11,804 nt of DNA. Source: CAVPGH01 sp046726955. GTDB taxonomy: Bacteria; Acidobacteriota; Vicinamibacteria; Fen-336. The notes below the pieces were generated by a model. That model saw only the letters and a list, made by a program, of their open reading frames with translations, searched no databases and was not told the DNA's origin. This document shows, piece after piece, positions 1-5,826 of this stretch; position 1 is the first letter of the stretch, and every line of letters starts with the position of its first letter. The stretch is taken from assembly GCA_046726955.1 (NCBI GenBank), contig JBKPBQ010000511.1, forward strand, positions 1 through 11,804. The letters are read 5' to 3'. The translations under genes were made by a program, and so were the position numbers.

Positions 1-197
1 GGGGAGGCCTTGTCCGTGAACTTCGTGACGGAGAAGTCCATGATCTTGACCTGTCCGGCCCCTCCCTGTCCGCGCTCGGCAGCCCTGTGGCGGTCGATGC
101 CCCAGGAGAAGCTGAGCACGTCGATCTCGTTCTTGTGCTTCTCGTCGGTCGACTCGCCGGGGATTCCCTCTATCTTCAGGAATGCGTCGAAAGCCAT
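1..197 (-). CDS. hcp: Hcp-family type VI secretion tube protein, 5' part only
   Basis: The first 65 residues are visible and the gene runs off the left edge. The protein opens with MAFDAFLKIEGIPGEST, then shows EIDVLSFSWGI at about residues 24-34 and a KIMDFSVTKFTDKAS strand at the end of the fragment. This order (a FLKIxGIxGES strand, then LSFSWG, then a DFxxxKxxDKAS strand) is the signature start of Hcp1 proteins. In that family hexameric rings stack into the inner tube of the type VI secretion machine or act as secreted carriers for effectors. The start is the ATG at 197-195, with AGGAG at 210-206 and 8 nt spacing. That ribosome binding site overlaps the stop codon of the upstream barrel-protein gene, so the two are probably translationally linked. 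No other T6SS component is in the window, so whether this Hcp serves a full T6SS locus to the left or is an orphan cannot be seen. Confidence 0.88.
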   Translation of the reverse strand, partial: MAFDAFLKIEGIPGESTDEKHKNEIDVLSFSWGIDRHRAAERGQGGAGQVKIMDFSVTKFTDKAS

Positions 198-208
198 GTC
201 TTTCGCTC

Positions 209-730
209 CTAGGTCGTCAGGTTGAAGTCGAACACGAAGGCGCCGGGCTTCGTGGTGGTCGACCGGGCCTCGCGCTCGACGTAGCTGCCGCGGACTCCCG
301 CGTAGCGGCCTGTCCCGCCGAGCACGGCGAAGTGCTTCTCTCCGGACCCGCCGGCGGCGCCCACTCCGAAGAGCGTGCCCTCGGGAAGCCGGAAGGTCTG
401 GAACTCGAGGTTCGACGCGGCGGCGGTCTGCACGCCGTAGGGCATGTCGAGGCAGAAGGCGTTCGTGAAGAACTCCCCGATCTGGCCGCCGTCCGGCGCG
501 TCGCGGAGCTCTCCGCACCTCACCACGCGCCCTCCACCTCCCGCGGCGGGAGGGGCAGCGGACCAACGACGACCGTGGAGCGTCTTGCGGAGCCCGTCGG
601 GCAGCGGCGCGGGCTCCTCCGCGGCCAGGGACCTAGGCGGCGCCGCCCCCAGGCCGAGCGCTCCCGTCAACGCGAAGAGTGCCCGCTGCAGCAGCGTCCG
701 TCTCCTGGGAATGCTCGCGTGTGCTTCCAT
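209..730 (-). CDS. Tat-exported allene-oxide-cyclase/dirigent-like barrel protein
   Basis: A 173-aa protein. Residues 9-18 (RRRTLLQRAL) match a twin-arginine motif and are followed by a hydrophobic stretch (about 18-31) and a likely cleavage near SLAAEE (about 34-38), so the protein is probably exported folded. The mature part carries FFTNAFCLDMPYG, a glycine-rich strand, and FAVLGGTGRYAGVRGSY near residues 135-151. The last motif is the hallmark (AIxGGTGRYxGARG) of the dirigent/allene oxide cyclase beta-barrel superfamily. Length fits one barrel of about 130 residues plus the signal. The superfamily binds or cyclises small hydrophobic molecules in plants; the role in bacteria is not established and the substrate is unknown. 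The start ATG at 730-728 has AGGAG at 740-736 with 5 nt spacing. The first 98 bp overlap the 3' end of the methyltransferase gene in another frame, and hcp follows 11 nt after the stop. Fold assignment is moderately sure; function is not assigned. Confidence 0.8.
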   Translation of the reverse strand: MEAHASIPRRRTLLQRALFALTGALGLGAAPPRSLAAEEPAPLPDGLRKTLHGRRWSAAPPAAGGGGRVVRCGELRDAPDGGQIGEFFTNAFCLDMPYGVQTAAASNLEFQTFRLPEGTLFGVGAAGGSGEKHFAVLGGTGRYAGVRGSYVEREARSTTTKPGAFVFDFNLTT

Positions 731-2201
731 CCATTCTCCTTTCCTTCCCCGTAACGGGAATCAAGAACCCAAGACCGGCCAACCCCCGCACCGCGGCCGC
801 GACGGCCCCCGAGAGCGAGGGGTCTCGCGGCGTCGAGGCGTGGCCGAGGTCGGCCACGATCTCCGCGAGCGTCCGGCGGCCGTCGGAGCGCCGGAGGAGC
901 TCGAGCGCCACCGCGTCTACCGTGCCGCGGAAGCCGAACCCGCCGGAGAGGCGTAGCTCGGCGTCCTCGACGACGAGCCGCCCGTCGCGGAGAGCCAGCG
1001 TCTGGTGCAGCCGGGGATCGTCCGGCACGCGGTAGGCGCGGGCGAGGAGGGCCTCGTCGGAGAGCCCGTCGAGCTCGTCCTGGGCGGCGAAGATCCGCAG
1101 GATCTGCTCGCCGCAGGGCCCCTCGGGCCGGCCCGAGAGCTCGTCCTTCCGTACCCAGTTCCGTGTCCCGCTCCGCCGGCGGAGGACGACGGCGCCCATC
1201 GCGATCGCGGAGAAGCCGCGCTCCCGGTAGTGCGCGAGCCAGCGGTCGAGGGCGGCCCCGTAGGCCGAGGCGTCCGCGGAGCGGTTCCAGCCCGCGGCAT
1301 AGCCGAGCCCGTCCTGCGTGTCGCCGCAGAGCACCCAGGCGTCGCAGCCCGTACCCGCGACCCAGCGGGTGGGCGGCTCCGCCCAGTGCTCGCCGGCGGC
1401 GAGCGGCCAGTTGCAGAGGACGATCGCGAAGCCGCCCTCCTCGAGGTGCTCCGGGGCCCGCCTCACGATCTCCTCGCATATCCCCGGGCGGCCGGCGTCC
1501 CGGAAGGCGAAGAGGCTGTCCGGGGAGACGACGTACGGCGGGTTGCAGAGCACGAGCGAGAAGCGCTCGCCCGCGACCGGCCCGAAGGAGTCGCCCTGGC
1601 GGACCTCCACGTTCAAGAGGTCGTTCACGCGGGCCCCGAAGCGCGCGTACGCGAGGGCGCGCGGGTTGACGTCGGACGCCACCACCCGCTCGGAGTGGCG
1701 GGCGGCGAGGAAGGCCTGGACACCGCCGCCGCAGCCGAGGTCGAGCGTGCGCGCCACTCTCGCCCGCACCGTGAGACGAGCGAGGAGCATGGCGGGCGGG
1801 TTCACGCCGACGACGTGGTCGGGATGCAGCGCTCCCTGCCGGTCGTCGTAGCGATCGCGAGCGATCACCATGTCTTCGACGGCGACGAGACCGACGCAGG
1901 GACGGATCCGACCGCTCGCGCGCTCGACGAGCCCCATCGTGACGACCTCGTCCACCGAGAGGGGAGCGAAGGCCGCGCGCGCGTCCTCCTCGGCAACGTC
2001 GAGATAGAGGCCGAAGAGCTTGACCAGCGTGTGGAGGGGCCGCGGCGCGGCGAGGCGCCGCTCGTAGAGCGGGAGGTCGAGGCGCAGGGGCTCGGTCCCG
2101 AAGGGGACGCCGAGTACCTCCGACGCCGCGTCGGAGAGGTACCCGTTCTGCTCCAGGACGGACCGGAGCCGTTCGACGCCCGGAGCGGTGGGATCGAGCA
2201 G
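633..2201 (-). CDS. Class I SAM-dependent methyltransferase with DUF7059-like N-terminal domain, probable CTG start
   Basis: A 522-aa protein from the proposed start. The central Rossmann fold shows motif I DLGCGGG at about residues 154-160, acidic motif II SDVNP (about 176-180) and the catalytic-type NPPY at about 220-223. NPPY is shared by N5-glutamine (PrmC/HemK), N6-adenine and RsmC-type enzymes, so the target could be protein, RNA or DNA. The N-terminal helical region (RLRSVLEQNGY..., about residues 10-80) and the long C-terminal region (DELDGLSDEALLARAYR... to GFLIPV) match, as I recall it, the three-part layout of actinobacterial NPPY methyltransferases with a DUF7059-type head and a winged-helix-like tail. 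The first GTG in frame (1955) would delete the N-terminal domain. Coding-like sequence continues upstream without any ATG, GTG or TTG up to the stop at 2337. A CTG at 2201-2199 has AAGGAGG at 2213-2207 with 5 nt spacing and is chosen here. The stop at 633 lies 98 bp inside the next gene; the last 30-odd residues (after GFLIPV) look low-complexity and may be read-through past the ancestral end. Methyltransferase identity is sure; substrate is not. Confidence 0.85.
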   Translation of the reverse strand: MLDPTAPGVERLRSVLEQNGYLSDAASEVLGVPFGTEPLRLDLPLYERRLAAPRPLHTLVKLFGLYLDVAEEDARAAFAPLSVDEVVTMGLVERASGRIRPCVGLVAVEDMVIARDRYDDRQGALHPDHVVGVNPPAMLLARLTVRARVARTLDLGCGGGVQAFLAARHSERVVASDVNPRALAYARFGARVNDLLNVEVRQGDSFGPVAGERFSLVLCNPPYVVSPDSLFAFRDAGRPGICEEIVRRAPEHLEEGGFAIVLCNWPLAAGEHWAEPPTRWVAGTGCDAWVLCGDTQDGLGYAAGWNRSADASAYGAALDRWLAHYRERGFSAIAMGAVVLRRRSGTRNWVRKDELSGRPEGPCGEQILRIFAAQDELDGLSDEALLARAYRVPDDPRLHQTLALRDGRLVVEDAELRLSGGFGFRGTVDAVALELLRRSDGRRTLAEIVADLGHASTPRDPSLSGAVAAAVRGLAGLGFLIPVTGKERRMDGSTREHSQETDAAAAGTLRVDGSARPGGGAA

Positions 2202-2275
2202 ACCCCCCTCCTTGGGCCCGAGTGAGGGTCCCCGTTCCGCCGGGGAAACGGGCCGAGCGATTGAGTGTGGACGAG

Positions 2276-2305
2276 AGTCTAGGCCGAAGGGGAGTGGAGT
2301 TTCAA
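2276..2305 (-). promoter_or_regulatory. Candidate sigma70-type promoter for the methyltransferase-barrel-hcp operon
   Basis: On the minus strand TTGAAA (2305-2300, 5/6 to the -35 consensus) is followed after 18 nt by TAGACT (2281-2276, 4/6 to the -10 consensus). It sits in the 135-nt gap between the porin stop and the methyltransferase start. Transcription would begin near 2269 and leave a leader of about 68 nt before the CTG start, which agrees with a start near 2201 rather than 1955. The leader contains a small imperfect hairpin (CCCGTTCC at 2231-2238 against GGAAACGGG at 2244-2252, one bulge). Called by eye from consensus only. Confidence 0.4.
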
Positions 2306-2336
2306 TTCCTATTTCGAGCCCTCGGTTGCCGACGGC

Positions 2337-3455
2337 CTAGCGGAAGTAGCGCAGCTCGGCGCGGAGGCGCTTGTTCCAGTGGTCGCGCTCCTCGGGGCGC
2401 GGGCTATCCTTGAAGCGTTCGAGCTGCCCCACGCCGTGGAGAGAGAGCTTGTCCACGATCCTCACCCCGAGGTCCACGCGGTGGCCGCTCCAGCCCGTCT
2501 CCCAGAAGAAGTCGTCCGTCGGGTAGGCGGCGAGCGTCGCGTCCTTGTCCACGGAGGCGAAGGTGTACTCCGCGCGCACGCGCGTGCGCTGCAGCGAGCC
2601 GAGTGAGGCCGCCGCCCAGATCCCCTGGCGGTTGGCGTCGACGTCGGTGTTCCAGCAGAAGTCGCCCACGAGCTGGACGGGCACGCGGCCGGTGAAGCGC
2701 AGCCGCGCCACGAGGTCCACGACCTTGTAGTCGAACGCGAGCTCGCCGACCACCCTCGTGTTCTGCCGGCGGATGTTCGGGGCCATGGTGCGGATCTTCC
2801 GGAAGTCGAGCCAGGCCGCGAAGAGCTCGAGCCGCGCGGACTCCGCGAGCGCGATCTCCGCGTCGAGCCCCGCGCTCCAGAGCGTCGTGTCCGCGTCGTC
2901 GAAGACGTGGCTGCCCTGGCTCCAGAGGCCGATCAGGGCCAGGCTCTTCAGGCTGCCCTTGTCCTTCACGCCCAGCGTGAGGGCCGCCCCCTGCGCGCGC
3001 AGGTCGCGGTCCCAGATCATCTCGGTGAAGGGCAGCGGCATCACGAAGCGGCCGCCCTCGAGACGCAGCCAGGACACGGGCTTGATGTCGGCGAAGGCGA
3101 GGTCGAAGCGGGCGTCGCGCGACTTGTAGTTGTCGCGGATGAGGAGGGCCGCGCCCAGCGCCTCGGTGTTCTCGTCGCTGCTGTAGTTGAACTCGCCGCC
3201 CACCCCGACGATCACGGGGCCGTAGCCGATCTCGAGGCGGGGCCGGAGCTGGAGGCGCTGCCGATCGTCGTCGATCGTGGGTCCGCCGGGAACGAAGATG
3301 TCGTTCGTCCACTCCAGGCGGCCGAGCCCGTCGCCCTTGACCGCGACGGTCCACTTGTTCTCGGGACGCTCGAAGAACTGGTTGTTCGTGGGCTCCTGGG
3401 CGGCGGCGGGAAGCGCGGCGAGCAGACCGAAGGCGACGAAAGGCACGCGATTCAT
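2337..3455 (-). CDS. Putative outer-membrane porin (Porin_5-like beta-barrel)
   Basis: A 372-aa protein with a clear Sec signal peptide (MNRVPFVAFGLLAALPAAAQ, cleavage after about residue 20). The rest is alternating-residue beta strands with tight turns, rich in aromatic residues and arginine, and it ends on a strand closing in ELRYFR, typical of an outer-membrane barrel. Towards the C-terminus a block (RVRAEYTFASVDKDATLAAYPTDDFFW..., then GHRVDLGVRIVDKLSLHGVG) resembles the closing strands of the 'putative porin' family (Pfam Porin_5), where a D/W-rich loop precedes a G-H strand. Expected role: passive diffusion of small solutes across the outer membrane; substrate unknown. The start at 3455 is chosen because it begins the signal peptide. 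An alternative in-frame ATG at 3470 adds MLESR and has a GGAG closer to it. Longer in-frame extensions to 3659 would run into the divergent GT2 gene and are not credible. The stop at 2337 is followed by a promoter region for the next gene. Confidence 0.82.
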   Translation of the reverse strand: MNRVPFVAFGLLAALPAAAQEPTNNQFFERPENKWTVAVKGDGLGRLEWTNDIFVPGGPTIDDDRQRLQLRPRLEIGYGPVIVGVGGEFNYSSDENTEALGAALLIRDNYKSRDARFDLAFADIKPVSWLRLEGGRFVMPLPFTEMIWDRDLRAQGAALTLGVKDKGSLKSLALIGLWSQGSHVFDDADTTLWSAGLDAEIALAESARLELFAAWLDFRKIRTMAPNIRRQNTRVVGELAFDYKVVDLVARLRFTGRVPVQLVGDFCWNTDVDANRQGIWAAASLGSLQRTRVRAEYTFASVDKDATLAAYPTDDFFWETGWSGHRVDLGVRIVDKLSLHGVGQLERFKDSPRPEERDHWNKRLRAELRYFR

Positions 3456-3534
3456 GCGCGATTCTAGCATGCGCTCCGACGGCGCTCCGCGGAGTAGACT
3501 CGCCTGAGGGCGCGCAGAACCGGGGGAAGACCGA
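3456..3534. promoter_or_regulatory. Divergent intergenic region between porin and glycosyltransferase genes
   Basis: This stretch of about 80 nt must hold the 5' signals of both divergent genes. On the minus strand TAGAAT (3466-3461) is 5/6 to a -10 element but lies so close to the porin ATG that it would give a nearly leaderless message, and no good -35 is seen at the right distance. On the plus strand TAGACT (3495-3500) is a possible -10 for the glycosyltransferase pair, also without a clear -35. A perfect 10-bp palindrome CTCCGCGGAG (3485-3494) lies between them and could be an operator half-site or chance in GC-rich DNA. Confidence 0.25.
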
Positions 3535-4221
3535 GTGCACCGCGTGGCCGTGATCATTCCCGCCCTCGACGAGGAGGAGGCCATCGGCCTCGTGCTCGCC
3601 GAGATTCCGCCGGGGGTCGGGAAGGTGGTGGTCGTCGACAACGGATCCGGCGACCGCACCGCCGAGGTCGCGCGCGCGGCGGGAGCCTGCGTCGTCCGCG
3701 AGCCCCGCCGCGGCTACGGGCAGGCGTGCCTGACGGGCATCGCCGCCGCCGAAGGGGCCGACGTGCTCGCCTTCCTCGACGGAGACCACAGCGACCACCC
3801 TCGCCAGCTCCCCGACGTGCTCGCCCCCATCCTCGCGGGGGAAGCCGACCTCGTGATCGGATCCCGCGAGCTGGGCCGCCGCGGCAAGGGGTCGCATCCG
3901 CTGCACGCCGTCCTCGGCACCCGCCTCTGCGTGGCCCTCATGAACCGCCTCGTCGGCACGCGGGCCACGGATCTCGGTCCCTTCCGCGCCGTGACCGCCG
4001 AGGCGCTGCGGCGCCTCGACATGCGCGACCGGAGCTTCGGATGGACGGTGGAGATGCAGCTCAAGGCCGCCCGCCACGGCCTGCGCGTGCGCGAGGTGCC
4101 GGTGGACTACCGGCCGCGGGTGGGGAGGAGCAAGGTGAGCGGGACGCTCCTCGGCAGCGTGCGCGCGGGCGCGAGGATCCTGGGCACGATCGCCCGCCAC
4201 GCGTTCGGAAGGCCCGCCTGA
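3535..4221 (+). CDS. GT2 glycosyltransferase, polyprenyl-phosphate sugar synthase type (DPM/DPG synthase-like)
   Basis: A 228-aa soluble GT-A enzyme. Seen in order: VIIPALDEEEAI at residues 6-17 (nucleotide-binding start), VVDNGSGDRT at 33-42, the metal-binding DGD at 82-84 inside LDGDHSD, DLGPFRAV at 146-153, FGWTVEMQ at 168-175, and YRPRVGRSKVSGT at 192-204. The last two motifs are typical of the dolichol/polyprenyl-phosphate mannose (or glucose) synthase branch of family GT2, which moves a sugar from GDP- or UDP-sugar to a membrane polyprenyl phosphate on the cytoplasmic side. There is no C-terminal transmembrane domain, and the last helix (LLGSVRAGARILGTIA) may be membrane-associated. It starts with GTG at 3535, preceded by a purine-rich GGGGGAAG. 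The GT-C gene follows after 28 nt in the same direction, so this enzyme probably supplies that enzyme's lipid-linked sugar donor. The donor sugar cannot be read from the sequence. Confidence 0.9.
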   Translation: MHRVAVIIPALDEEEAIGLVLAEIPPGVGKVVVVDNGSGDRTAEVARAAGACVVREPRRGYGQACLTGIAAAEGADVLAFLDGDHSDHPRQLPDVLAPILAGEADLVIGSRELGRRGKGSHPLHAVLGTRLCVALMNRLVGTRATDLGPFRAVTAEALRRLDMRDRSFGWTVEMQLKAARHGLRVREVPVDYRPRVGRSKVSGTLLGSVRAGARILGTIARHAFGRPA

Positions 4222-4249
4222 GCCGTCGGGCCCGAGTGCCGGGAAGAGG

Positions 4250-5539
4250 ATGACGGGCAGCGGGCGGGACCGCGTCCTGCTCGCGGGATCGGCGGTCGTG
4301 CTCACCACGTGCGTGGCCGTGTGGGCGCGGCAGGGCGACCAGACGACGCGTGTGGTCCCGTTCCTGGCCTGGTACGGCCTCGCCTTCGCCGCCTACCTCG
4401 TCGGTCTCGGGCCGGCCGCGACCCTTTCCAGGCGCGGATTGGCCTTGGCACTCCTCGTGTGCGGAGCGTGGCGCGTCGTCCTCGTCCTCGCCCCGCCGCT
4501 CCTGAGCGACGACGTCTACCGGTCGGTCTGGGAGGGGCGTGTCCAGCTCCACGGCGGAAACCCGTACGCCTGGAGGGACCGGCCGGAAGCGCCTCAGTGG
4601 ACGGCGCTGCGCGACGACGTCTGGCGCGGGATCAACCATCGCGACTACGCCGCGGTCTACCCGCCGCTCTGGCAGATCGCCGCGCGGGCGGTGGTCGCCG
4701 TCTCGGACTCCGTCACGGCGATGAAAGCCTTCCTCGCGGGGTGCGAGATGCTCGCGCTATGGCCGCTCGCCGCTCTCCTGCGCCGCCGTGGACTGCCGCT
4801 CGGCCGCCTCCTCGTCCTCGCCTGGAGCCCGCTCGCGCTCGTCGAGATCGCGGGCAGCGGTCACAACGAGGCCCTCGGGCTCCTCCTGCTCGCCGCCTCC
4901 CTCGCCGCGCTCGAAGCCGGGCGACCCCTCGTCTCCGCGCTCGCCGCGGCGCTCGGGTTCCAGGCCAAGTTCCTGCCCGGACTGATCGCCGCGGCCTGGG
5001 CCCGACGCTACCGGGTCTGGCACGTCGCCCCCGCCGTCGCGCTCGCCGCGCTCCTCGTCTGGCCCTACCGCTCGGCGGGCCGAGGCCTCCTGCTGAGCCT
5101 GTCGAAGTACGCCGCGTTCTGGACGTTCAACGAGACGCTCTTCGCTCCTCTCGCCGCCCTCCTCGGCCACGGCGCTGCGGTCCGCTTCGGGACCGCGGTC
5201 TCGCTCGCCGTCGCGCTCGCGCTCGCGTGGCGCCGGGCCGAGCCCGTGGCCGCGGCCACCGTCGTGGTGGCGTGCGTCGTCGCGCTCTCTCCGAACGTGC
5301 TCCCGTGGTACGCCCTCTGGTTCCTGCCCCTGATCGTGGTCAGGGACGAGGCGGCGGCGGTGCTCTTCACCGGCACGGTCGTGCTCGCCTACGTCGTCTA
5401 CGTGCCGTGGCGCTCGGGCGAGACCTGGCGAATCGGATGGGGGATTCGCGCCCTCGAGTATATTCCTTGCCTGCTCGTCCTTGCGCTGTCGAAGACGCGA
5501 ACCGGGACCGCGAAGGTATCCATCCGCCTGGACACGTAG
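4250..5539 (+). CDS. Polytopic GT-C glycosyltransferase (GT87/MptB-like, polyprenyl-phosphate-sugar dependent)
   Basis: A 429-aa integral membrane protein with roughly ten hydrophobic segments from residue 10 onward. The first large loop carries LSDDVYRSVWEGR at residues 85-97 and GGNPY at 102-106. The paired Asp after transmembrane segment 2-3 is the catalytic signature of the GT-C fold, and DDVYRxxWxGRxxxxGxNPY is seen in GT87/mannosyltransferase-like proteins. Further family-like sites are NHRDYAAVYPPLWQ (129-142), GSGHNEA (202-208) and QAKFLPGLI (238-246). GT-C enzymes use polyprenyl-phosphate sugars and act on the outer face of the cytoplasmic membrane. The upstream GT2 gene, 28 nt away, is the probable donor synthase, so the two form one short operon. 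The acceptor (lipid, glycan or protein) is unknown. The start ATG at 4250 has a GGGAAGAGG purine run directly upstream. A fragment of a gene like this one's 3' end recurs at 10493-10535. Confidence 0.88.
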   Translation: MTGSGRDRVLLAGSAVVLTTCVAVWARQGDQTTRVVPFLAWYGLAFAAYLVGLGPAATLSRRGLALALLVCGAWRVVLVLAPPLLSDDVYRSVWEGRVQLHGGNPYAWRDRPEAPQWTALRDDVWRGINHRDYAAVYPPLWQIAARAVVAVSDSVTAMKAFLAGCEMLALWPLAALLRRRGLPLGRLLVLAWSPLALVEIAGSGHNEALGLLLLAASLAALEAGRPLVSALAAALGFQAKFLPGLIAAAWARRYRVWHVAPAVALAALLVWPYRSAGRGLLLSLSKYAAFWTFNETLFAPLAALLGHGAAVRFGTAVSLAVALALAWRRAEPVAAATVVVACVVALSPNVLPWYALWFLPLIVVRDEAAAVLFTGTVVLAYVVYVPWRSGETWRIGWGIRALEYIPCLLVLALSKTRTGTAKVSIRLDT

Positions 5540-5563
5540 CGTCGATCCGAGCGACGCGCTCGC

Positions 5564-5606
5564 GCCGTTACCGCCGGCGTAAGCCCCTTACATCCGGGGT
5601 AACGGC
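5564..5606. terminator. Inverted repeat after the GT-C gene, possible transcription terminator
   Basis: GCCGTTACC (5564-5572) and GGTAACGGC (5598-5606) form a 9-bp perfect inverted repeat 25 nt past the GT-C stop. A nested GTAAG/CTTAC pair (about 5579-5591) lies inside, so the RNA could form a two-level hairpin. No U-tract follows, so it is at best a weak or factor-dependent terminator. A protein-binding operator is the alternative. Confidence 0.4.
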
Positions 5607-5826
5607 CGCGGGCGCCTCGTGATCCATTCCCTCGATTTCACGGCGGTCTCTGCATCGATTCGCCGTCGGCATCGTGCTTGCTGACTCGTACTGCCGGCCC
5701 TACGACCTCTACGGGAAGCGGCCACTCCAGGATCAGAGACCCCCAACAAGCGAGGAGCGCACGGACCTGCTGTCGACCGCATCCCGTTCGTCCGGGGCAT
5801 TTATCGAATGATCCAAGGAGGAAGTT
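5607..5826 (+). promoter_or_regulatory. Leader and upstream region of the secreted protein gene
   Basis: The 287-nt gap between the GT-C gene and the next gene holds no coding sequence I can support; a 70-codon minus-strand frame here has arginine-rich shadow composition. The base composition is less GC-rich than in the neighbouring genes, as expected for a promoter region, but no convincing -35/-10 pair stands out. The only clear site is the ribosome binding site AAGGAGG at 5815-5821, 5 nt before the ATG at 5827. Confidence 0.35.

Noticed and set aside
1005..2225. Long plus-strand open frame (406 codons) opposite the methyltransferase gene
   Set aside because: It is antisense to a gene with clear SAM and NPPY motifs and has the Arg/Glu/Val-rich composition of a GC-rich shadow frame. 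No domain or RBS was seen.
3456..3659. N-terminal extension of the porin up to an alternative start at 3659
   Set aside because: The extension lacks coding character, precedes a clean signal peptide and would overlap the start of the divergent GT2 gene.
2404..4308. Minus-strand frame of 634 codons across the porin, the divergent promoter region and the GT2 gene
   Set aside because: It crosses two well supported genes in other frames, is highly Arg/Ala-rich with no motifs, and would span a divergent promoter region.
5588..5800. 70-codon minus-strand frame in the intergenic region
   Set aside because: It is Arg-rich, has no RBS or domain, and overlaps the hairpin downstream of the GT-C gene.
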